A stretch of DNA of 64,000 nucleotides. It comes from Pararge aegeria. Its lineage: Eukaryota > Arthropoda > Insecta > Lepidoptera > Nymphalidae. This document shows, piece after piece, positions 26,882-37,115 of this stretch. The notes under the pieces are model-generated. The model saw only the letters and a program-made list of their open reading frames with translations, made no database searches and was not told where the DNA came from. The stretch lies in assembly GCF_905163445.1 (NCBI RefSeq), contig NC_053184.1, forward strand, positions 10,974,001 through 11,038,000. The letters are read 5' to 3'. The position numbers and the translations under genes are program-made. Numbering within the stretch: the stretch's first letter is position 1; each line of letters begins with the position of its first letter.

Positions 26882-28787
26882 GTGAGTGCGGAACGATAAG
26901 AACCTTTCTGCACGCTGCTTTTTATGATCGATTACCTGTCCTAAGTGCTAGGACGCACTGCTATTAAATTCAAGGAATTAATCTATACGCTATCGTTTTA
27001 TCGCAAGATTAATTTTAAAACCACAACTTCTATATTGCCACTTGGCTTTTTTTATGTGGTATCAGCAAAAAGCATTTGCATTGTGGGTGCACTGTACCTA
27101 GTGTTTTTACAGTTTCCCTAGGGTGCTGAAATCGCAGTTTGTTTATGACTTATGGTTCTTTATAAATTAAAAAAATAATATACTACCATATTCTATTCTT
27201 TAAGAATTTTTAGCTGAATTTGCCGGAAGATTCTTATTAATTTCTTTGGTTTCACGTTATTGATTGTAGGCATCTTTTAACTTACATTATTTATAGGCGC
27301 TGAACATGTGTGCCACTTATTTATTGGCAAGTCATCGGATCCTAAGTGCGCGTCAAATTTCAAACAAGCGTAACGACTCAAGAGTTTAACCGCAAAATCA
27401 AATTCTTGCTATTTTCTAACCGATACTTCTCACTACGACTTTTATCGTCGAGCCAAATATTATGTTTTCATTTGCCAGTTTAAAGCTACGGGTCATAAAA
27501 TTCCACCATGAGCTTTTTGTTATTAACGTTTCTTATAATTCTACTATTTATTAAAATTTATCTTTTACAACGTACTCGTATCTTATGTTTTAACAAAGTA
27601 GGAAGTTTAACCGCTCAGCCAAGCTCATTCATTATTAAGGGCTACTGATTTGTTTCAAAATTGAGACGGTGATGAAGAAACTGTGCTACCTGCAACGCGG
27701 TAGCGAGAGGACGTGGCCAGTTGTTATATGTTGTATTTAAACTTTAATTAAAATTATAATGAAGAAACGTATAATTCTACACCAAAAAAAGCATTTGCCA
27801 GACGTCTACTCATATTTTTTATAAACTTACCTACCGAAATTATTTACTGATTGCGTTGAGGTTCTGCAATGTATTAGGATCTTTAAGGATTATTAGCGAA
27901 AAAAGTGCTACATAGTCCTACATAGTGCAAATGATTTTCAAATTCCTCAATAAATTATTAAAGTTAACGTCTATCGGGTCCAGTTACGAATATGAAACCA
28001 TCCGGAGACGCACACAAAAACTTTCATCTAAATCTTTACAGCTGAGAACGGTAAATGTACGGTAATTAGTTATTCACAAACGAATATTCATATATATTCA
28101 AATAAATAAAAAATGATAAAATTCCTCGAAACACTTCACTTTTTATAAACTTATTATATTAAGTGGAGCTTTTTAGTTTTAATTAAGTTGTCTTATTTAA
28201 TTGATGCCATCAATATTAATGAAAAATAAATATACCTAAAATATGAATATTGTATTGATATTGCCATAACTGCGGTGTAGCATAGTACGACTAAGTAGTG
28301 AATAACAGTGATTGTTTTGGCCCACACCCAGATGGCATGCGTATTTTGCTGACGTGCGATTCTGGTGTTGATCATACTCGAGTACATATCGTAAGTAACA
28401 CTGTTTTATAACGGTACTAAAGCTCGTTACATATTTTTATAACAGTTTATTAACTAGATACAAGGATAATGTGTTTTTTAAAAAGGTTTCAATAGCTTTA
28501 TACGATTTCATTTCGTGGGAAAAAACACTTATTCGAACAAAGGTTATTTTGAGTTTTACTCTATACACAATGTGTAACAGAATTATGAAATAATATTGAA
28601 GGATGCATAAGTAAATTTCATAAAGAATCAGCCTTTAAAAATATTAAATCAAAACAAGATATTTATTTTTCCATACAAACTCAAAAACCAACAAACCTTT
28701 TGAAGATAGAAGACACGCGCGTAGTACCTACGCTACGCGACCCGTACCTTATAAAGTGACAGATGAGGATGACACATGATTTTAACT

Positions 28788-29095
28788 TCATCATCATGTC
28801 AACCGATAGACGTCCACTGCTGGATATAGGTTAGGTTAGGTTAGGTTAGGGAAATCGAAGGGAGTTCCAAATTCCACGGTTTTGTGCCGCTCACTCCCAG
28901 CGGGTCCATGCGACGCGCTTGATGTCGTCTGTCCACCTCGTCAGGGGTTGACCAACGCTACGCTCACCAGTGTGGGGCTGTCATTCCAGAACCTTGGGAT
29001 TCCAACATCCATCGTTTCTCCGAGCTATGTGCCCCGCCCATCGCCACTTCAGCTTCGCGACACGTTGAGCTATGTCATGCCAAACATAAAGGTGT
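28788..29095 (-). mobile_element. RTE-type LINE 3' end containing TTAGG repeats
   Basis: Antisense 3' end with the recognisable blocks CGTCCACTGCTGGATATAGG, TTGATGTCGTCTGTCCACCT, GACCAACGCTACGCTC and GCCACTTCAGCTTCGCGACA. Better preserved than the other three copies. Four exact TTAGG units sit inside it at 28831-28850. Confidence 0.65.
28831..28850 (+). repeat. Interstitial telomere-type repeat (TTAGG)4
   Basis: Four perfect units of the insect telomere repeat, preceded by ATAGG, where the LINE consensus as I recall it would read GGCCTCTT-like sequence. Confidence 0.85.
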
Positions 29096-31546
29096 CATAA
29101 TTTTACGCCAAAAAATACATTTCTCGTCTTTTGTCGTTATTTAGATTTTAATATAACAGCAAGGATCCGGCATAGTTCGCCCAAGATATGTGTATCCCAT
29201 TTTGAAGTCAGAGCTATAGTTATATTGAGTAATGACTCAAATCGCACCTCATTAGACCAGCTTGGTGGGGTTATGCTTTAAAACACGGAACCCAAATTAT
29301 ACTTATGCCCAAAAGTGGACGTCCATATACCGTAGGTTCTCACCGAAAGGCTTAATTTTTTTTATTATCTCCATCCTCGTGCAAAAAACAGACTCCTAAA
29401 TACAGAGTAACAAGTAAGACTGCGGGGCGCGTGGACCGGGCTATTCAAAATTGTCGGGTCCAAGCGCTGAAGCTCTCGGAATTGACAATTTTACGGGTGG
29501 TTTATTTCCGGACACCGAACTTCCTTGCCCGGTCGGACCCAGCCTCCCGCCCACACCCCTTTCGCCCGGCTACAAACATCACTCTTTTCTGCTCTAACAG
29601 ACACTAATTGACATCTCATTATTTTCATATATCTTCTTACTCAAAAATCGATTCCGTAACAATAACACGGTTGGTTTTATAAAACTGGTTGAGTTGTTTG
29701 TTTGCGTGTAAAATATAGACTTGAAGTGTGGGAAGGGGTTGGAATGAACTGCTAAAGGGTGTTTCATAACATAGAACACTAGGTAACCGATCATACTAGT
29801 TTGTGAGCTCCCCGTCAGTCTTCCGTTAGGTACACATAACCTGGCCTGACTTACTCGTATCACGTACGTAGTTCACTTAGCGTTCCGGTACGGTAATGTG
29901 TAAAAATTTAGGAAGCAAGAAATTGTGGGTTTCCGATAGTAAGAACTTCTATCTGAGACTATATCCTAACTTATCATTAGCTGAAAGCGAAATGAATACT
30001 CTGATGATACATGTGAAGGCAGTGGCATGGATAGCTTTTGCCATGTTATGGAAATACCCATAGCATAACATCACATCACAATTGCCTTTTTACTTTCAAC
30101 AAAATATTTCGGTACGAGTAGCTTCTTCCGCTTTAGTTATTAGGTGTTCTGTAATAAATCAGCTGCCCAATAAGTTCCTTGAAACACTCAATCATAATAA
30201 AACTCGTGTTATAAAAGTTCAGTCAGTAAAATACAGAATCTCGTTGCCAGCTTATAAATAGCACAATCCATTTCTATATCGATGCCACACATTCCCGAGG
30301 CGGTACATAAAATTTACATTGTATGTAAGTGTCTTAAGCGAAAGCTTCCCACTTAAAAGCTCTACAAATGCACTGAAAGCTCTTTCGCGCACTAATCCCA
30401 AACCTTTTAGCTGCAATCAAAAGCCCCGAGCACTCCGCGCGGCCGACGACGTGATGCTTGTGGAAGCGCCTAGGAATTTAATTTACATTTTTAATTAAGT
30501 TAAATTTTGTTCGAAAAGCTTTCACGGTATAAGAGTTTTCTTGATTAGAGTTCAGCTCTGGCTGAAGTTTGAGATTGATTAGTGGAGGTTTAATTGCTCT
30601 CTGCCGGTGAATAATGAATTCGATCAGTGCCGAGTCAGGGAGTGTTTCCAGATTAGCTTTGCGTGAATGGATCAAATTGTTTGTGTTTTTAATTACCGGA
30701 CTGGGGGTTTGTTTCCGTCTGACAGAATAGTTTAAAGTTAAAAGAGCTAGCTTATTTATAAGTTGTGAACAGTTACAGTTGCAACGCTATTATAGTTATA
30801 TAGTCTATATATCTTGTAACGCTTTTTAGAAAGTAGTAACATCGGTTCTCAGTCTTTTCACCTGTAATACAACTACTTTAAAATATACCGTAAATATATA
30901 ACGAACTTTTTTAAAAGCGCTATACACAGTTTTTCCAATATTGTGAGGTATGTACCAAATGTAGAGTAGGTACTAGCTTAGATTTTAGCCACTTTTTATT
31001 TTACATTTCTTTTAAGTCCTGTACTCTAGGTTTATCAAGCTAAATAGAGTTTGATCAATTTTGTCTATGACATAAACTATAAAAGTACGTTTATAAAATT
31101 CGTGCGAAGGTAATGTCCATATAGTCTAGCGTAGCGTTTCCCCACGGTTGCTGCGTAATTGATGGCTGGGGTGAATTTTAACATAATGTCGCTTAATTGA
31201 TCGCGTTGATAACGCAATCATAATGGAGATACACACTAATAGTCACAACTAGCTCTCCTCTTCCGACGCTTTAGTGCACAAATGGACTTCCGCCGCACTG
31301 CCGAATTTTGCCAAAAGCCTCTGGCTATTATTTGTTGACGACTCTCTAGCATATTTGCGTGCATTGTGGCCTTATAAGTATGAGGTATCTGATTCGATGT
31401 TAGGAATACAAAATTTCTGTATTGAACCAGGGGCTCGCAACTTCCTTAAAATAGGGATAACTCCGTTGAAATAAATAAATGAATAAAAAATATAATACGC
31501 AAAATTCGTTTTTGCTAATAAATGATTATAATTAAAAGATTATGAT

Positions 31547-31784
31547 TATTACGACAATAGGCACATCGCTATCTATCCCCAAAGCAAGCGTAGCTTCTGC
31601 TATGGGTTCTGAGATAACTGATGAATATTTTCAAGAATAATATACATAAACACTTATAACATACATACACCCAGACACTGCAAAATATTCATGTTCATCA
31701 TACATATATTTTCCAGTTGTGGTAATCGAACCCGCAGTCTTCGACTCAGAAAGCAGGGTCGCTGTCCACAGCACCAACCGGCCT
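31547..31784 (-). mobile_element. tRNA-derived SINE, copy 4
   Basis: Antisense near full-length diverged copy, from ATTACGACAATAGGCACATC to the decayed A box CCACAGCACCAACCGGCC. Confidence 0.8.
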
Positions 31785-32994
31785 TCAAAAACTTACATGA
31801 AACGTAAAACTCATAAACGTTTCCGTAATCTTACTAACTCTCGTAAAACCAGCACTCGAGAATATGAAAACACGCTCCAAACGGGCCCCAACGAATAACA
31901 CAATCAACACACGAATCACGCACTGGTACGTTATAAAGTACCCGCATGGCCGCTTGTAAATCGGTAAGGGCACAAAAGAGCGGTGCCTCTGACACTAAAG
32001 CGAATAAATAAGAGACTTCCGCAAAGCACTCTCTGTGAGAACAAGTCGGGAGCCGGTGACGTATGATTTGACATAGAATATTTTATTCGGGCCTCCGTCG
32101 CCGCTATCCATTCCACTTATCCCGGCACTCTACTGAATTTTTGACACGTCGGCGAAGGACCGATTTTTTTGGGGTTCCGTTACCGAAATGTTGGAAACGA
32201 ACCCTATGTTGCGACTACGTCTGTCTAATTTCATTTTATTTAATAACTGCTATCAACTAGAAATTTCGAATAGTTGTAAATAATGATATTACTATTTTAT
32301 TGCAAATGAAAAGAGATTCAAATTATTTTAAAATAACGTTGTTTAAACTGAAAGTACATATACCTACAGGAGTTCCTATGAGTGGACATCATTTGCACAT
32401 TGAATAGGTTGTTCTTTTTTAGAAACATTAATAGTAAAGGGGTTACAGTTTAAAGAGGGTAATAAAATGGACTACAGGATAAATTAACAAAATTCTCTAA
32501 CTAGCACATTTTTTAAAAATCTGAAATCAATCTGTTCAAACAAATTTAGTTATTTATACGGTTTGGAGTTGTCGAAGAGGTTAAACATATATTATTTAAT
32601 CAAAGAGTATTTTTATATATTCGCTTGAAGCAACGGAATCTCAGTGCGCGAGTACGATTCACACTTGCCGATGTTTTTTGCCTGGTTTAGTGTGACAGTG
32701 GCCTTTAAATTCGCATTATGCGACGAGCAACGCGGGGAGACAATTACTCCTTTGTCGGTGTCGACAGATTATTGTGGGGACTTACTATGACTGATTGTAT
32801 AACGGCTAAGATGACGTGGTATTTATTTCGTGTCTCCACGATGCTACAAAGCCTATAGAAATTGTAGAAAAATACATAAAGATTAACAATGGAAATAACT
32901 ACGCTTGAAGTTTGTCTGTGCGATCAATCAGATATGAAGGATTTGCAGAACCAGACAAATCGACATAGTTTAACGAATGGCCAAGCAAAAGGAA

Positions 32995-33045
32995 TAAATC
33001 AAATCAAAAATTCTTTATTTAAAGACAGATCTATGTCAATAAATG
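32995..33045 (+). repeat. Short LINE-tail fragment
   Basis: AAATCAAATCAAAAATTCTT followed by TATTTAAAGACAG, a common lepidopteran tail. Confidence 0.4.
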
Positions 33046-33177
33046 GGAATAAGTGATAATAGAGCCTCAACTAGTTGAATTACAAGAAGCGAATCCCAGG
33101 GAGTTTTAAGAAACAAGTGGCAAAATATCGTGGAATGTGCAAATCGCTACCAAGTATATATATATGTATGGTAATAA

Positions 33178-33330
33178 TTATTTTATTTTATTATTTATAT
33201 ACTTTATTTGTACACCACGAATAGAAAAAAAACAATAGACTCCACAAGAAGAAACTTAAAAAGTAGGATTAAAAGGGCGGCCTTATCGCTTAGTAGCGAT
33301 CTCCAGGCAACCTTAGGATTAGGAAATCCA
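33178..33330 (+). repeat. LINE-tail repeat X, copy 1
   Basis: Ends GGGCGGCCTTATCGCTTAGT, AGCGATCTCCAGGCAACCTT. Shared with copies at 34922 and 36672. Confidence 0.6.
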
Positions 33331-33359
33331 ACCAATAATTAGGTACATTCTACTCCTAA

Positions 33360-33780
33360 CTCCTAAGTTATTTTAACCGGGAACGTGTCGAAGTGCATCC
33401 CGCTTATACGCTGGACTAGCAGAAAGTCTCCTCGTGGCTCAGCTGCCTTTCCCCTCCCAATCGGACCGAATCCGGCGCAAGCAATCCATATTAGATTTGC
33501 CCGCTCTTTCGTATCCATTCTGAGAGGTTCATATTTTATTGGGGCCAATAAAACGGATTCATGAATATGAGAAATGCATAACGAATACCGTATTTATGGA
33601 TGGAGGCGCGCTCGCTCCGCCGCGGATATGTCGCAGTAATTTGATAGCCGCCTTTGTAACAGGTGCTGATGGGAATTTCGATGCGGCTGTAAAAGTTTGT
33701 TCAATCCGCTTAAATTTGATACCCGTTTGCCGAAATTTCGCACGTGTTTTATTTGACAATATATATTCATAAACCGAACA
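33360..33780. promoter_or_regulatory. GC-richer unique block
   Basis: Higher complexity than the flanks, with open frames on both strands (77 and 66 codons) and no recognisable protein. Candidate non-coding regulatory DNA by composition only. Confidence 0.25.
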
Positions 33781-34797
33781 ATCCGCTTTGGTTATGACAA
33801 TATCTGGTAAAACAGTACTGAAAAGATGTAATAAGACAGCATCTAAACTAAAATGTCTAGTCGTGACCTTATGTTAGATACAATTTTATTTCTTGATCAC
33901 TGCCTTATGCCTTATATTATAGTTTGATAACTCAAAGGCGTTCAGTGTTAAATGGTCTACACATACTTCCAATTTCCTACAAACACCCGAGGAGTGTTTC
34001 TAAAGCGCGCGGTTTTGGCACCAATAAGCAGATAGTTATACTATTTTAATGGACACAAGTGCGCATATAACGCAACAGTAAAAATCTGTGGGTAGAATTG
34101 CATGACCACAGCACGTCCGATTCGATGATTCTAGCTGTATGTATTGATTTTATATTATTTAAAGATACGTCGCCATTTTTATTTGTTGCCGTCCGCAAAG
34201 ATCTACGAGCCACGACTTTATATAGTTTGAAGAGTATTATCTTAAAAGCGTGTATCACGCGTCATCTGCAAGTTGAGAGTACTTCCTGTGCGTATACTCA
34301 TTCTAATTAAATTTAAGATTTATGAACTATTGAAATTCACATTCCCGTCGTTCAATATCATTAGTACTTTGATAAATAATTTGTGAATAAAATAACTTGA
34401 TTAAATTTATTAAAATGTAGGTAACATATTTTTAATTCATCAATTTGTTTTAAAAGTTATAATGCTAAATCAAAAGTTATTAGCTTCTTTTCTAGAGTTT
34501 TAATTTTAATATCTGTTTTATTTTAGTGCACCTTAATTTAGTTATGTCCATAGTATGCCTTATGGTTCCTAAGTTTAGTCCGTGGCCTAAACCAGTAACA
34601 GACACTGAAATAAATGTTTTCGTCTGACAGTGCATTCGCAGCTGTCTACTATTTTCCGCCAACCTGATAGCTTTAAAAAAAATGTATTTTGTAGAGCTCA
34701 TCGGTATCGGTAGTCACCCGTTAGATTAGTATAACATATTCAGCAATTTCGTATGTAAATATATCATCATGAAAAGTGACGGTTTTGAAAATAGGTA

Positions 34798-34887
34798 CTT
34801 GTAGCCAATTGAAATAATTTACATGTTTTTTTAATTTCATTTCCAAAATTAAAAAAATATTTTTAAATTATTTCAATTGGCTACAAG
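34798..34887. repeat. 90-bp stem-loop with 24-bp perfect arms
   Basis: CTTGTAGCCAATTGAAATAA begins the left arm, and the right arm is its exact reverse complement over 24 bp. Inside, TTTTTTTAATTT pairs with AAATTAAAAAAA, extending the stem with a small bulge. Pre-miRNA-sized, or a small foldback element. Confidence 0.85.
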
Positions 34888-34921
34888 AATCAATAAAATA
34901 TTACACAGCAAATCTGAGTAT

Positions 34922-35058
34922 AGGTAGATAGATAAATTATTTATTGCACACAGATAAGAGATACAAATAATAAATATTGGAATTACAAAAATAACAAAAT
35001 TAAATATGCGCAAAGGTGGTCTTATTGCTTTAAGCTTTCGCCAGGCAACCCTTAATGA
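34922..35058 (+). repeat. LINE-tail repeat X, copy 2
   Basis: TTATTTATTGCACACAGATA start and AAAGGTGGTCTTATTGCTTT to CGCCAGGCAACCCTTA end. Confidence 0.6.
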
Positions 35059-35890
35059 AAGAAGCAAATGGATATGGAATGAACTTGAATAGAAGAATAT
35101 TGAAGAATATTAGAGTCATTCAAAATGACCTTATAAATATGTAATGTAACCACTCCTCTATGATCATAACTGTAAATATAATAATTTATCTCTTATTTAT
35201 AATGATTAATTTTATCGTTTTAAATACATATTAAATAATTGTTTTTGTGTGAGTTAACACGCTGTCTGTTAAACTCTGTTAATTAAATCACTTATATGGC
35301 CTTAATATATAAATGTTAAACATAAAGTATATTCATATAACAAGAGATATTAGTACCTCCTTCGAGGTTCAATTTACAACTTGCACGGACAATCTCAACC
35401 TTTAAGGGAGTTACTTCTAATAGTGCGTTTGTTCTTTTCCACGTATCGTATATTGGACCCTATGTCTTATGCGTAAGGAACTAAAGTTATTGTTGGTTCC
35501 ATAAATGGTTGAGAGCGTTGTAAATAAAGTCCTATTGCTTTGGATAAAGGTGTAAATTCGTTTATGTTTGTGAGAGTGAGTGTTGCCGTTTGACGGCATT
35601 TTGTCGGAGTAATAAGGCCTCGCACGGAGTGGACGTAAGAAGAGGATATCGTTTATTCTAATGAGGTTTCACTGCGAGACGCGTGCTGCTTGAGTCCGAC
35701 GTTCCCAGCGATATATAGTTTTCGTATTTCCTTTTAAGACGAACACGTTCAAATAAAAAGGCCTTTTAATCATTGCAGGAGACATATAAAATTAAAATTG
35801 TCAACTGCATTGCATATATCTTTTAAGGCATTGACATGTTAGTTAGATTTGCTTCAATTAAGTGTATTGTTTCAAAAGAAATATTTTAGA

Positions 35891-35925
35891 TATGGCCAGT
35901 GTATAATATATATGGCCAGTGTATA
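35891..35925 (+). repeat. Short tandem duplication TATGGCCAGTGTATA
   Basis: Two exact copies 20 bp apart, followed by TTTTACACTG, which partly complements them. Confidence 0.7.
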
Positions 35926-36239
35926 TATTTTACACTGTTAAGTAAGTTATAATAAAATTAAGTTAATTAAGTCCTTACCTTACACCAAACGATCTGCACT
36001 AGGCAACTCATAACCTTAGGTACCAGTCTATGATTCATGCCACAAGGTATGGTATTTTAAATATTGGATAGAAGCAGGCGTTACTTTGCGGAAATCCATG
36101 ATATATTTATAAATATATATATTATATATCTGTATGAGACTTGAATTAAAAATTTAATGTTGTAAGTATAAATATAACCTAAAATAAACTATTTATAACT
36201 AAATAAAATCTAAAACGTCCTCGAAATCACCGCAGCGAG

Positions 36240-36560
36240 GCAGTTCCTAAGATGCTGGCAGCATTGCCAAACTAATTCGTTGGCCAAGGTATCTGCCCGC
36301 TCTAGGATCACCGGTAGACTCGATAACCCTTTTCGATAATTCTTTGAAAAGGGCTTTTGCATCCGGACCCCACGGTCTCAAAGTCTCTACTCCAAAAGGC
36401 ACAAAAATGAAGCTGCTATCCAGGTTTTCATATTTACGCCTCTTGGCCTGCTCGGCGCTGGAAGTGACCTTCCAAGCCTCCAAGGTATGAGCGTAATACC
36501 ATCAGGTCTCTTGCCATCGCTCCGCGCCAAACCAATAGGTTCTAATACAGCTGGATATAA
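36240..36560 (-). pseudogene. LINE reverse-transcriptase C-terminal remnant, frameshifted
   Basis: On the minus strand one frame reads LARSDGKRPDGITLIPWRLG (about 36470-36530). A second frame reads AKRRKYENLDSSFIFVPFGV then ETLRPWGPDAKALFKELS and GDPRAGRYLGQRISLAM (36250-36440). These are characteristic of the end of a non-LTR retrotransposon polyprotein, and the jump between frames shows a frameshift and internal deletion. The element is dead. Confidence 0.7.
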
Positions 36561-36671
36561 TAATAATATTATATATAATATATTAAATAAAATTAAAATA
36601 TTTATCACGCACCATCATATTTACAAAGAATATTTGCTATAGGTGCAAGGTAGCACCTATAACAAAAATTC

Positions 36672-36770
36672 TTTGGTTGCCTGGAAAAGATCGATATGTA
36701 GCGATAAGGCCGCCAAATTGTATGCTCTATGTATCCTTATTTACTGTGCTTTACAATAAAAGTGTTTTCA
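36672..36770 (-). repeat. LINE-tail repeat X, copy 3 (inverted)
   Basis: GGTTGCCTGGAAAAGATCG and AGCGATAAGGCCGCC are the reverse complement of the block at 33270-33320. Confidence 0.6.
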
Positions 36771-37027
36771 TACATTCTTCTCTTTAATGATCCACAAGTG
36801 GGCACATGCCCAGCTTAGGATAATTTATAGGCTAAACATGGTAATGATGAAAAGTGTTAGATAGGCAATTAAATAGACAAATTCGAAAATCACGGTAACA
36901 GCCCTGAGTGCCATCATACCAGAAAAGCCTATTTGAATCAATTTGAAAACACGTCCGTATTTTCTAATCAATCCAAATAGGCTTGCCTGATGGAACCATT
37001 AACTAATCCTCTTCCCCATTGTTGCAG

Positions 37028-37069
37028 GATATACTTAACACCGTGTGATGTCCGAGTGACGAACTCAAT
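37028..37069 (+). other. LMO: LMO 5' UTR part of the first coding exon, with a minimal uORF
   Basis: The 42 nt between the splice acceptor (ends 37027) and the main ATG (37070). It contains one upstream ATG at 37048 that reads Met-Ser-Glu-stop (TGA at 37057-37059), out of frame with the main start and ending 10 nt before it. Because the segment begins at a splice acceptor, another exon must lie upstream. Confidence 0.7.
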
Positions 37070-37115
37070 ATGATTCGTGATCCGCCGGCCATGCACAAAA
37101 CCGACAACACCAACA
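37070..37115 (+). CDS. LMO: LMO coding exon 1 (N-terminal 15 residues)
   Basis: The exon sits between a strong acceptor (pyrimidine tract, then TTGCAG ending at 37027) and a consensus donor (GTGAGT at 37116). The ATG at 37070 has A at -3 and opens MIRDPPAMHKTDNTN, then leaves one base (A) of the next codon. That A joins GT at 53026-53027 to make AGT (Ser16), restoring the LIM1 frame exactly. A second in-frame ATG (residue 8) is possible. The N-terminus is not conserved enough to recognise by family, so the call rests on splice signals, phase and start context. Another promoter could use a different N-terminal exon. Confidence 0.8.

Larger units (their letters stand above)
26882..37027 (+). 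other. Presumed LMO 5' UTR intron
   Basis: Sequence between the candidate first exon and the start exon. It holds an RTE fragment (28788), a SINE (31547), three copies of one LINE-tail repeat (33178, 34922, 36672) and an RT remnant (36240). GC-richer unique blocks lie at 29400-29590, 30240-30740, 31110-31330, 31930-32170 and 33360-33780. No protein-coding exon is recognised. Confidence 0.4.

Noticed and set aside
28882..29100. 72-codon + strand frame
   Set aside because: Shadow of the antisense RTE fragment at 28788-29095.
29594..29863. 89-codon minus frame
   Set aside because: No recognisable domain and no gene context.
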